Shown here piece after piece: positions 55,755-64,000 of a stretch of 64,000 bases of DNA. The notes under the pieces were generated by a model. The model worked only from the letters and a program-made list of their open reading frames with translations. It made no database searches and was not told the DNA's origin. Source of the DNA: Aliiroseovarius sp. S1339 (GTDB lineage: Bacteria; Pseudomonadota; Alphaproteobacteria; Rhodobacterales; Rhodobacteraceae); assembly GCF_023195695.1 (NCBI RefSeq), contig NZ_JALPQG010000010.1, forward strand, positions 1-64,000. The letters run 5' to 3'. Each line of letters begins with the position of its first letter. The stretch's first letter is position 1. A program made the position numbers and the translations under genes.

Positions 55755-57452
55755 ATGGGGCAGCAAAATATGTTTTGGCAAAATAGTTTCGTGGCCGCGT
55801 TGGCTGCAATCGGGCTGTTTCTATTTGTGCTTGCGGGGTTTTCCAATGGTGACAGCGCGCTGTATAACTACCCTTGGACGGTCCAATACATAAATGCTTT
55901 TGACGGCGGTGCCTTTCTGCCCCGGCATTTGCCCGGTCTTTGGGCGGGGCTTGGCGGGTATGACTTCTTCTTTTACGCCCCGCTGCCATTCTGGTTCATG
56001 GCCGCGATCACAGCCCCCGTTTGCACGGGTTGCACGCCCGAGACGACATTTGTTTTAACTGCTGGCCTGTTCTGGCTGCTTGGCGGGGTCACCGTCGGCG
56101 TATTCCTGCGCCGCTTTTTCGACCCGCGGCCCGCTATCATCGGCGCGATAGCCTATCTGCTTCTGCCCTATCACCTGTGGATTGACTGGTTCATGCGTCA
56201 GGCGGTTGGCGAGTTCGCGGCCTATGCGTTCCTGCCGCTGGTCGCACTGGGGTTTGATGCGATCCGGCTTCAGCAGCGGCGGGGGTGGATTCTGGCGGTC
56301 GGGGTGGCGGGCGTCACCTTGTGTCATCTGCCGACCGCCCTTCTGGCCGCCCATGTTTTTGCCGCCTTGACGCTTGTCATATTGGTGCATCTGCTGCGCC
56401 ACAAACAGAACCTGACACGTTTTTTGCTGCCCTTGATCGGGTGGACGACGCTGGGTGGCCTGCTGTCGTGCTTTTACTGGCTTCCGGCGATCATGCTGCT
56501 GGACACCGTGTCGCCCGACGCCCTTTACACGAGCCATTTCGTCGCCGAGCGCTGGTTGTTCAGGTTGCCGTTCGACCCACCAAATCTGATCATTGCCAAG
56601 GCCATCCTGTTTGGCTTCTTGGCCGTCCTACCCTTCATCGTCGTGGCGGCGGTGTATGCGCGTGGCGCCCTGCGTCTTTGGATAATTGTGCCGGTTGCAT
56701 TGTCGCTGTTTCTGAACCTCGAAGTGTCAGAGTTCATCTGGCAACACTGGATGATCAACCGGGTGCAGTTTCCGTGGCGTTTGATGATCTTTGTTGATTT
56801 CTCGGCGGCTATCGCCGTCGCCTTTGTGGCCGCGAAACTGCCGGGGGCTGCAAAAATCAGGACGTTAAGCGTTCTGGCTGTTCTGACAGTATATCCCATC
56901 ATACAGGTCGTGATTTCATCACTTCCACAGGCGCTAAAATCCTATGACACCACGTATGATCAGGCCGGAGCCATTGAATACCTCAGCCCGGAAATGCTGC
57001 GCGTCGTCAATGACCGGGTGACGCTGATGGATGGGCGCGCCCTGAAACAGCGCGATGTCTCGGCGGTCGTGCGCGATATTTGGGCTGAGTGGGAAAGCGC
57101 GACCCCTCCGACCGCTCAATTCGAACGCACATCCCGTCACGCCACCGTCACGCCCGCGCAGGATGTGGCGCGCCTGTCGGTGCCGTTGCAATACTGGGTC
57201 TTGTGGCGCGCGGAGTTGGACGATGGTCACCCGTTGCAAACCGCTGCCTATCCGCGGTTTGGCACGCTGGACATCATCGCCCCGCCGGAGGGGTTTCGGG
57301 GCCGCACAATCACGCTGACCCTGCCTTGGCACAGCAGTGAAAAGGCGGGGTTTACGATCTCGTTTCTCGCGGTGTTGTTGCTTGGCGCGACCTTGTTTGG
57401 CAGGCAGCGGCGCACAGTCTTACGCAGAATTGACGCGACCCCTAAGGACTAA
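55755..57452 (+). CDS. Large polytopic membrane protein, PTPS-related/YfhO-like
   Basis: This is a 565-aa protein with about 11-12 hydrophobic segments, followed by a C-terminal periplasmic beta domain and one last helix. The N-terminal GGYDFFFYAPLPFWFMAAIT and PYHLWIDWFMRQAVGEFAAY resemble the membrane proteins called 6-pyruvoyl-tetrahydropterin-synthase-related (PF10131), which probably are GT-C-like glycosyltransferases, unrelated to pterin synthesis. No lipid-sugar partner gene lies nearby. It sits between norC, on the opposite strand, and dpaL. Confidence 0.7.
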   Translation: MGQQNMFWQNSFVAALAAIGLFLFVLAGFSNGDSALYNYPWTVQYINAFDGGAFLPRHLPGLWAGLGGYDFFFYAPLPFWFMAAITAPVCTGCTPETTFVLTAGLFWLLGGVTVGVFLRRFFDPRPAIIGAIAYLLLPYHLWIDWFMRQAVGEFAAYAFLPLVALGFDAIRLQQRRGWILAVGVAGVTLCHLPTALLAAHVFAALTLVILVHLLRHKQNLTRFLLPLIGWTTLGGLLSCFYWLPAIMLLDTVSPDALYTSHFVAERWLFRLPFDPPNLIIAKAILFGFLAVLPFIVVAAVYARGALRLWIIVPVALSLFLNLEVSEFIWQHWMINRVQFPWRLMIFVDFSAAIAVAFVAAKLPGAAKIRTLSVLAVLTVYPIIQVVISSLPQALKSYDTTYDQAGAIEYLSPEMLRVVNDRVTLMDGRALKQRDVSAVVRDIWAEWESATPPTAQFERTSRHATVTPAQDVARLSVPLQYWVLWRAELDDGHPLQTAAYPRFGTLDIIAPPEGFRGRTITLTLPWHSSEKAGFTISFLAVLLLGATLFGRQRRTVLRRIDATPKD

Positions 57453-57534
57453 TTTCGCCGCAGGAGGTGAAATTGATACCACCCCCAACCCCGATTGCGG
57501 CTAGTCTGGCGAAAACCGCCTGAAAGGACTGATC

Positions 57535-58728
57535 ATGGCCGATCCATTTGCCACAGCCGCCCTGCGCCATATCGTGGTCACGCCCGCCAAAGGCGATGCC
57601 GCCACGCGCGTTCTGTCGCCCACCGACTTCGCGCAAGCTTGGGACGAGATCACGCAGTGGGACGGCTATGCCCCCACCCCGCTCGTGCCCCTGTCAGGTT
57701 TGGCGCGTCAGATCGGCGTTGCCCGCATTGACTATAAGCACGAAGGCCCGCGCTTTGGGCTGGGCAGTTTCAAGGCGCTTGGCGGAGCCTATGCGGCGAT
57801 GCGCGTGTTGCAGCGCGAGCTGGGCAAACGATTGGGTCATGCGGTGACGCTTGAGGACATCCGTGAGGGCAACCATACGCAAGCGTGTGGTGCGATCACC
57901 CTCAGCTCTGCCACCGACGGCAACCATGGCCGCTCGTTGGCGTGGGGCTGCCAACGCGTCGGCGCTCCCTGCCGCATCTATATCCACGCCGAGGTCAGCG
58001 AAGGCCGCGCCCAAGCGATGCGCGATCTGGGCGCGGACGTTGTGCGGATCGACGGGGATTACGACGACTCGGTCAATCTTGCGAAAACCGAGGCCGAAGA
58101 AAACGGCTGGTTCGTCGTGTCCGACACCTCGTGGGATGGCTATACCGAGCCACCCCGCGACGTGATGGCTGGATACGGCGTGATGACCCGCGAAGCCTGC
58201 GAGGCGCTGGACCAAGCGCCAACACATGTATTCCTGCAAGGGGGCGTTGGCGGCCTGGCGGCCTCGGTCGCCGCGTATCTGCGCCAGCATTGGGGCGACG
58301 CCGCCCTGCGCGTCGTGATCGTCGAACCCGAACTGGCCGCCTGCCTTTATGAAAGCGCGCGCAAAGGCACCCCCACATCGGTTCAGATTGACGCAGAAAC
58401 CATCATGGCGGGCCTGTCCTGCGGCGAGCCGTCGGAAATGGCGTGGGACATCCTGCGAGAAGAGGCCTCCGATTTCGTCACCATGCCCGACAGCATCGTC
58501 GCCCCGACCGTGCGCCTTTTGGCAAACGCGGAAAGTGGCGATGCAAAGGTCGAGGCAGGCGAAAGCGCAGTGGCGGGACTGGCAACCCTGATCGCCGCGA
58601 TGCGCCAGCCGGACTTGGCAAAAGCGCTGGGGCTGGATGCGCAATCGCGCGTGTTGCTGATCGGGTCCGAAGGCGTCACCGACCCCGCGATCTTCAAGGC
58701 AATCATGGCCGGGGCGGATCATGTCTGA
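57535..58728 (+). CDS. dpaL: Diaminopropionate ammonia-lyase
   Basis: This 397-aa PLP enzyme breaks 2,3-diaminopropionate to pyruvate and ammonia. FGLGSFKALGGAYAAMRVLQ contains the PLP-Lys, TLSSATDGNHGRSLAWGCQR the phosphate-side Asn/Gly loop and substrate Asp, and FLQGGVGGLAASVAAYLRQH the glycine-rich PLP phosphate site. Length and motifs match YgeX/DpaL. AAAGGA lies seven bases upstream of the ATG. The next gene, an Asp/Glu-racemase-family protein, starts 37 bp later, so both may serve unusual amino acid breakdown. Confidence 0.9.
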   Translation: MADPFATAALRHIVVTPAKGDAATRVLSPTDFAQAWDEITQWDGYAPTPLVPLSGLARQIGVARIDYKHEGPRFGLGSFKALGGAYAAMRVLQRELGKRLGHAVTLEDIREGNHTQACGAITLSSATDGNHGRSLAWGCQRVGAPCRIYIHAEVSEGRAQAMRDLGADVVRIDGDYDDSVNLAKTEAEENGWFVVSDTSWDGYTEPPRDVMAGYGVMTREACEALDQAPTHVFLQGGVGGLAASVAAYLRQHWGDAALRVVIVEPELAACLYESARKGTPTSVQIDAETIMAGLSCGEPSEMAWDILREEASDFVTMPDSIVAPTVRLLANAESGDAKVEAGESAVAGLATLIAAMRQPDLAKALGLDAQSRVLLIGSEGVTDPAIFKAIMAGADHV

Positions 58729-58765
58729 TCCCACCCGCGCCCTGCAAGACCTGCCGGAGATTTAG

Positions 58766-59515
58766 ATGAAACTCGACTTCGAAACGGACCAAGGCATCGG
58801 AACCCGCGCCAATCTGGGCGTGATCGTATTGGAAAACGACGAAACGCTGGAAAACGAGTTTCGTCGGATATTGGATATCGACGGCGTCGCGCTGTATCAC
58901 TCGCGCATCCCGATGGGGCCGGAGATCCGCCCCGACACCCTGCCCCAAATGCTGGATGACCTGCCCGCTGCCACGCGCCTGTTGCCGCCCGCACTGAACT
59001 TTGATGTGATCGGATATGGCTGCACCTCGGCCACGTCGGTGATCGGGCCAGAGAATGTCGCGGCCGCCATCCAAACCGTCTGTCCCAGCGCGCGCGTCAC
59101 CGACCCGCTGACCGCGATCATTGCCGCCGGGCGGCACCTTGGAGTCACGCGTCTGGGCTTCCTGTCGCCCTATGTCGCCGCCGTGTCACAAACCATGCGC
59201 GACCGTCTGAGCGAGGCCGGGTTTCAGATCACCAGTTTCGGATCGTTTGAAGAAAGCAATGATCAGATCGTCGGGCGGATCACGCCTGACTCTATCCTGA
59301 CCGCCGCCCAGCAGATCGCCGACGCCGCCCCTTGCGATGCCATCGTGATTTCCTGCACCGCGCTCAGATGTCTGGATATTATTCCTAAGATCGAAGCGCA
59401 AACCGGCAAGCCCGTCCTTGCCAGCAATCCGGCGCTGGCGTGGCATATGCTGAGGCTCGCAGGCATCAATGGCGCGCGCGAGGGGATCGGGCGGCTGTTT
59501 GACGTGGTGGCTTAG
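58766..59515 (+). CDS. Asp/Glu racemase-family protein (maleate isomerase/arylmalonate decarboxylase-like)
   Basis: This is a 249-aa protein with the two-Cys pattern of the Asp/Glu racemase superfamily. The first is in FDVIGYGCTSATSVIGPENV and the second in CDAIVISCTALRCLDIIPKI. The N-terminal RANLGVIVLENDETLENEFR and GRHLGVTRLGFLSPYVAAVS fit the maleate isomerase/arylmalonate decarboxylase branch more than true racemases. It follows dpaL closely on the same strand, so it probably acts on a related amino or dicarboxylic acid. The substrate is unknown. Confidence 0.8.
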   Translation: MKLDFETDQGIGTRANLGVIVLENDETLENEFRRILDIDGVALYHSRIPMGPEIRPDTLPQMLDDLPAATRLLPPALNFDVIGYGCTSATSVIGPENVAAAIQTVCPSARVTDPLTAIIAAGRHLGVTRLGFLSPYVAAVSQTMRDRLSEAGFQITSFGSFEESNDQIVGRITPDSILTAAQQIADAAPCDAIVISCTALRCLDIIPKIEAQTGKPVLASNPALAWHMLRLAGINGAREGIGRLFDVVA

Positions 59516-60033
59516 CCCGCGTCCGCTTCAACAGGCAGTGTTTCGGTCAGCCATTTTTCAATCGCGGCAGGATCGGCTGGCAGTTCTTCGGCCACATCGC
59601 CGCAGAATTCCAAAAACGCGTCGTGGTTCAGGTTGTTCACACCCGCCAAAACCGGAATGTCGCGCGCCAGAGCCTCGGCGATCACATTGCGAAACCCGCG
59701 CCCCTCGGCCTCGTGCTTGCCAAACTTGTTGATCAGCAGCAGGTCGGCACCGTTCACCAGCGCAGCCTCGGTATCGGCGACCGCAGTTTCAAGCGCGTCC
59801 ATGTCCAGCCGACACCCGCGCGACGCTTTCCCCAGATCTTGCGAAATACGGATGATCTTGCCCGCGGGCAGCACCTTCACATCCATGTCGCATTTGTGCC
59901 CATCACTGCGGTTCGTGTCGATTTGCAAGGTGCCAACGATGCGCACACCGCGCGCCTCAAACCGCTCCGCAATCTCGGCCAGCAAAAGGTTCGTTTCACC
60001 GCGCCCCGGCGCAATCGTATAGCCAAGTTTCAT
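59512..60033 (-). CDS. DUF2478 family protein (NTPase-like), copy 2
   Basis: This 173-aa paralogue of the gene at 41429 shares the N-terminal APGRGETNLLLAEIAERF region, GHKCDMDVKVLPAGKIIRIS and LLLINKFGKHEAEGRGFRNV. The H-x-CDMD motif and the NKFG segment, like the base-recognition motif of NTPases, are conserved in both copies. Function is unknown. It is monocistronic and has a perfect palindromic FNR-type site 62 bp upstream, so it belongs to the same anaerobic regulon although it lies 4.5 kb beyond the nor operon. It is convergent with the racemase-family gene, overlapping by four bases. Confidence 0.82.
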   Translation of the reverse strand: MKLGYTIAPGRGETNLLLAEIAERFEARGVRIVGTLQIDTNRSDGHKCDMDVKVLPAGKIIRISQDLGKASRGCRLDMDALETAVADTEAALVNGADLLLINKFGKHEAEGRGFRNVIAEALARDIPVLAGVNNLNHDAFLEFCGDVAEELPADPAAIEKWLTETLPVEADAG

Positions 60034-60094
60034 CCCGTCTGCCTTTCAGGTCGCATTTCCAGACACGCGATATACCACGCGTCCGGGCACGCCA

Positions 60095-60108
60095 TTGACC
60101 TGAGTCAA
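60095..60108. promoter_or_regulatory. FNR/NnrR-type box upstream of the second DUF2478 gene
   Basis: TTGACCTGAGTCAA has perfect palindromic arms TTGAC/GTCAA. It lies 62 bp upstream of the start at 60033 and directly next to the stop of bioY, which is read in the same direction. Confidence 0.8.
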
Positions 60109-60654
60109 TTAAGCGCGCGACAGCACACTTGCCGGACGCGCCTTGGCCAGAGCCGCCGTCAGCATCCCCGCAATTGCGGCTTTCAGGATGTCACCGGGGA
60201 TGAAGGCCGCCATGACCACGGTTGCTTCACCCATGGTTTTGCCCGTGACCAGCGCAAAGCCCGAGATCCCGAAGAGGTAAAGCACCACGATCCCACCGAT
60301 GACCGAGGCAACACCCGCGCTGACCGCCAGCGACCCCTTGCGCCATGTTTCGGTGATCAGACCCGTGACAAACGCCGCGATTGGGAAGCCCACAAGAAAG
60401 CCAGCGGTCGGGCTGGTGAACACGCCCAAGCCACCGCGACCACCTGCCAGCAGAGGCAGACCAAGCGCCACCAGCAGCAGAAACAACAGCACCGACAACG
60501 CGCCGCGCTTGGCCCCCAGCACGGTGCCGCACAGCATGATGCCAAGGCTCTGGGCGGTGATTGGCACGCCGAAGGGCAGCGCGATTTGCGGGATCAGACC
60601 CAGCGCCGCGACCAACGCGGCAAACAGGGCGATCAGGGTGACGTTCTTTTCCAT
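60109..60654 (-). CDS. bioY: Biotin transporter S component BioY
   Basis: This 181-aa membrane protein has about six hydrophobic segments and typical BioY sequence: VTLIALFAALVAALGLIPQI at the start, FGVPITAQSLGIMLCGTVLG next, and GGRGGLGVFTSPTAGFLVGF as the biotin-binding loop region. It is the substrate-binding S unit of the ECF biotin transporter. It comes last in the bioM-bioN-bioY set, three bases after bioN. Confidence 0.93.
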   Translation of the reverse strand: MEKNVTLIALFAALVAALGLIPQIALPFGVPITAQSLGIMLCGTVLGAKRGALSVLLFLLLVALGLPLLAGGRGGLGVFTSPTAGFLVGFPIAAFVTGLITETWRKGSLAVSAGVASVIGGIVVLYLFGISGFALVTGKTMGEATVVMAAFIPGDILKAAIAGMLTAALAKARPASVLSRA

Positions 60655-60657
60655 GTA

Positions 60658-61269
60658 TTAGGTCTCCATAGCATCAAAACCACCGCGCGCGCGCAGCGCC
60701 TCGGCGATATGGTCCGCGTCATCAAGCGCAAGGACCGTAAACGGTAAGATAATTCGCCAACCGGGGCGGCGCGGCGATCGGGCGCGCCACGCGTCGATCA
60801 GCTTGGTGCCTTTGGCCAGCAGAACCGGCGTGAAGCGGATAACCAGCGCAATCGCGGTTTCCAGATAGGTGGTTTTCAGACCCACGGCGCGCAGCGGCGT
60901 CGCCAGCCAGCGCACCACCGCGATCAGATCCGACAGTTGCGTGGTCATCGTCACCAGCGTGGCCAAACCGACCGCCGTGACCATCCGCAGCAAGATGACC
61001 CCACCCGCATAGGGCGTCCACGTCACAAGATGATAGATCGCCAGCATCACAACGAAGGGCCACAGCACTTTCAGCGCCCGCAGACCGGCGCGAAAAAACA
61101 CCGGGCCGGGCAGGTGATACAGCGCCAGCATCCCGGCAAACGCACCCGCATGAACCCACAGATTTTGCGCCTTGAACAACAGCACCGTCGCCACGCACAA
61201 AGCCGCCAGTTTCAGCCCGGCGGGCCAATCATGGGCGCGCGTCCTAACGGGAGAGGTCAGAGATATCAT
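60658..61269 (-). CDS. bioN: Energy-coupling factor transmembrane protein BioN (EcfT)
   Basis: This is a 203-aa EcfT-type protein with about five transmembrane segments (LKLAALCVATVLLFKAQNLW, LKVLWPFVVMLAIYHLVTW). The cytoplasmic motif IDAWRARSPRRPGWRIILPF, with the Ala-Arg-Ser/Gly signature used to couple ATPases, is conserved. It links the BioM ATPase to BioY. Its first 26 bases overlap the end of bioM. Confidence 0.88.
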   Translation of the reverse strand: MISLTSPVRTRAHDWPAGLKLAALCVATVLLFKAQNLWVHAGAFAGMLALYHLPGPVFFRAGLRALKVLWPFVVMLAIYHLVTWTPYAGGVILLRMVTAVGLATLVTMTTQLSDLIAVVRWLATPLRAVGLKTTYLETAIALVIRFTPVLLAKGTKLIDAWRARSPRRPGWRIILPFTVLALDDADHIAEALRARGGFDAMET

Positions 61270-61969
61270 CGCCCTCTCCTTGTCGTGTCATTTCATCGGT
61301 GAAGGCGTCCAGCACATCGGCCCCCTGCCCTTGCAACACCCCACGGTCCAGCCATAGAACCTGATCATAGCCCGTCAGATCACGCGGATCGTGCGAGACA
61401 TGGACCAGCGTGCCGTCATAACGGTTCAGATAGCGGGCAAGCTGCATCCGCGTCGGGATGTCCAGCCCGGCGAACGGTTCGTCCAGAATCAAAATACGCG
61501 GCGTCATCGCAAGGATCGACATCAGGCAGACCAGCTGCTTTTGGCCTTGCGAGAGACTATGCACATGTGCGTCGTGCCAATGCGCCTTGCCGAATTGTTC
61601 CAGCACCGCGCTCGCACGGGTATCGGGATCATCGACACCTTGCTGGCGCAGGCCGAACGAGATCTCCTCGATCACCGTCGGAAAGATGATCTGGTGATCC
61701 GGGTTCTGAAACAGGATGCCAACCAGCGACAGCGCCGCGCGTCGGTCTTTCGCCGGGTTGATCCCGTCAATCGTGACCGTGCCCGCACTCGGCGCAACCA
61801 ACCCCGCCAGCAGCCGCGCAAACGTGGTCTTGCCCGACCCGTTGCGCCCAATCACCCCAATGCGCCGCGCCGACAGATCGACCGATACGCCAGACAGAAT
61901 CAAACGCCCGTCGATCTTCTGATCAACAGCGGCAAAGCTGATCTGTGGCGTAACGCTCGTGTCTTTCAC
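61244..61969 (-). CDS. bioM: Biotin transporter ATPase BioM (EcfA)
   Basis: This 241-aa ABC ATPase shows Walker A (IGRNGSGKTTFARLLAGLVA), the Q-loop FQNPDHQIIFPTVIEEISFG, the signature LSQGQKQLVCLM and Walker B (RILILDEPFAGLDIPTRMQL). The Q-loop followed by NPDxQ is characteristic of ECF ATPases. It energises biotin uptake with BioN and BioY in the following genes. No biotin-specific operator was recognised upstream. Confidence 0.9.
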   Translation of the reverse strand: MKDTSVTPQISFAAVDQKIDGRLILSGVSVDLSARRIGVIGRNGSGKTTFARLLAGLVAPSAGTVTIDGINPAKDRRAALSLVGILFQNPDHQIIFPTVIEEISFGLRQQGVDDPDTRASAVLEQFGKAHWHDAHVHSLSQGQKQLVCLMSILAMTPRILILDEPFAGLDIPTRMQLARYLNRYDGTLVHVSHDPRDLTGYDQVLWLDRGVLQGQGADVLDAFTDEMTRQGEGDDISDLSR

Positions 61970-62069
61970 CTGTGCGTGGACCCTTTTGTGACCGGTTCAC
62001 GCGCCTTTTAACGGGCTGCGCCAAGGATTGCCGCAAGAAAATGCATCCCGCGTGTTTCTACGCAACCGC

Positions 62070-62945
62070 TCAGGCACAGAACTGCCCGGTCAAAGCCTCC
62101 CACTGGCGGCGAGTCACATCGCGGTCAGACGCGACGATCCAATAGGAGTTCTCGGACGGCAACACGCTTTGCGACAGGCGCGTGAGCCGCTGACCCTCCA
62201 GATGCGCCCGCACCAAAGGCAGCGACGCCAACAACACCCCTGCCCCGGACTCGGCGGCTGACAACGCAGCAGTGAACGTATCAAACCGGAGTTGCGGCAC
62301 CGGCGTTGGTGCGTCCCCCGTCACTTTCGCCCAGTCATGCCAACCGGCGCGCGGCCCTGACAGACCAAGGCGCGGCAGATCTTGCCAGCCCCCCTGCCCT
62401 GCCCGCTTGATCAAGATGGGCGCGGCCACCGGCGTCAGCGCCTCGTCATACAGCCGCGCGCGGTGCGCGATATCCCAATCCCCATTGCCGTAACGGATGC
62501 GCACACCCGATACGCCCGGCCCATCCTCGGAGGCCAACACCATGGTCTTAAACGACAGCTCAACCTGATCGCCCAGCGATAGCCCCGCCAAGCGCGGCGC
62601 GATCCACAATTGCAGCACGGACGCGCTGGCCCAAACCGTCACCCGTCGCCTCTGGATGCCAAACAGTTCTTCCGAGCTTTGGCGCAGCGTGCCAAGCGCA
62701 TGGGTCACATAAGGCAACCAAGCCTCGCCCTCGACCGACAGGATCACGCCGCGCGGCTGACGGATGAACAGGGTCGCGCCCAACCGGGCCTCTAGATTGC
62801 CGATCCGCTGGCTGATTGCGGCCTGCGTCAGCCCCGTTTCCGCCGCCGCTGCGGTGAAACTGCCGGTGCGCCCCGCCGCCTCGAACGCGCGGACCCAATC
62901 CAGCGGCAGGTTTGAAAGGGGTGTGTTTACCATAAGCCAATCCAT
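62070..62945 (-). CDS. LysR-family transcriptional regulator
   Basis: This is a 291-aa LysR regulator. Its N-terminal helix-turn-helix reads WVRAFEAAGRTGSFTAAAAE and TGLTQAAISQRIGNLEARLG, followed by a ligand-binding domain of GcvA-like character. The start at 62945 or the in-frame ATG at 62933 both place the HTH near the N-terminus. It is divergent from the dioxygenase gene at 63031, with 85 bp between the two, the usual layout for a LysR protein and its target. An AT-rich stretch with a T-N11-A-like site (ATTGTGCTTAT region, about 62970) lies between them. Confidence 0.88.
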   Translation of the reverse strand: MDWLMVNTPLSNLPLDWVRAFEAAGRTGSFTAAAAETGLTQAAISQRIGNLEARLGATLFIRQPRGVILSVEGEAWLPYVTHALGTLRQSSEELFGIQRRRVTVWASASVLQLWIAPRLAGLSLGDQVELSFKTMVLASEDGPGVSGVRIRYGNGDWDIAHRARLYDEALTPVAAPILIKRAGQGGWQDLPRLGLSGPRAGWHDWAKVTGDAPTPVPQLRFDTFTAALSAAESGAGVLLASLPLVRAHLEGQRLTRLSQSVLPSENSYWIVASDRDVTRRQWEALTGQFCA

Positions 62946-62967
62946 GTCTCAGGGGTGTTTCCTCTAA

Positions 62968-64000
<1,033 letters not shown>

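Overview
The window looks like a chromosome segment of a facultatively denitrifying alphaproteobacterium of the order Rhodobacterales (Roseobacter/Paracoccus-like). The grounds are a cd1-type nir cluster plus a norCBQDEF operon, a 5-aminolevulinate synthase (HemA, the C4 route to heme), a bioMNY biotin transporter, a VPLPA-CTERM/exosortase (XrtD-type) system, and high-GC coding bias throughout. No species name can be given from the sequence alone. No tRNA, rRNA or CRISPR array was found.

Region 1 (1-29,000) is a cell-surface polysaccharide region. It begins with a truncated IS30-family transposase. Then come a pyruvyl transferase, a sulfotransferase, a Wzx-like flippase, a Wzy/ligase-like membrane protein and a beta-helix protein with an eight-unit repeat linker. 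Next is a run of sugar-modifying genes: two paralogous GMC oxidoreductases, an acyltransferase, an RfbC-like epimerase, SDR and FAD enzymes, and a GT2 glycosyltransferase. It continues with an exosortase, a TPR lipoprotein and one VPLPA-CTERM substrate, then two uncharacterised genes, an LhgO-like oxidoreductase, another glycosyltransferase, and an RfbF cytidylyltransferase/SDR pair with overlapping reading frames.

Region 2 (29,390-55,600) is an almost uninterrupted anaerobic-respiration island. It has nirS, a multiheme NapC/NirT-type protein fused to an ethylbenzene-dehydrogenase-like heme domain, a cupredoxin, and nirE-C-F-DL-G-H-J-N with a CbiX-like chelatase for heme d1. Then follow a DUF2478 gene, ubiV-ubiU-ubiT (oxygen-independent ubiquinone hydroxylation), ubiD-ubiX, hemA, nnrS, two small membrane proteins, and norF-E-D-Q-B-C. 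At least seven FNR/NnrR-type 14-bp palindromes (TTGAY-N4-RTCAA-like) sit in front of these units, and an eighth precedes a second DUF2478 gene at 60,033. Most lie 57-62 bp from the start codon. The island therefore reads as one oxygen/NO-responsive regulon that makes nitrite and NO reductases together with the heme, heme d1 and quinone they need without oxygen.

Region 3 (55,750-64,000) is ordinary metabolism: a large membrane protein related to the PTPS-related family, diaminopropionate ammonia-lyase with an Asp/Glu-racemase-family enzyme, the second DUF2478 gene, bioMNY, and a LysR regulator divergent from a gamma-butyrobetaine-dioxygenase-like gene that runs off the window.

The most interesting items are the shared FNR-type regulon that includes two DUF2478 paralogues, the NirT-heme-domain fusion with a CxxxCH site, the chelatase inside the d1 cluster, a 46-codon Tat-like micro-ORF coupled to a GMC oxidoreductase, and a structured non-coding stretch between hemA and nnrS.
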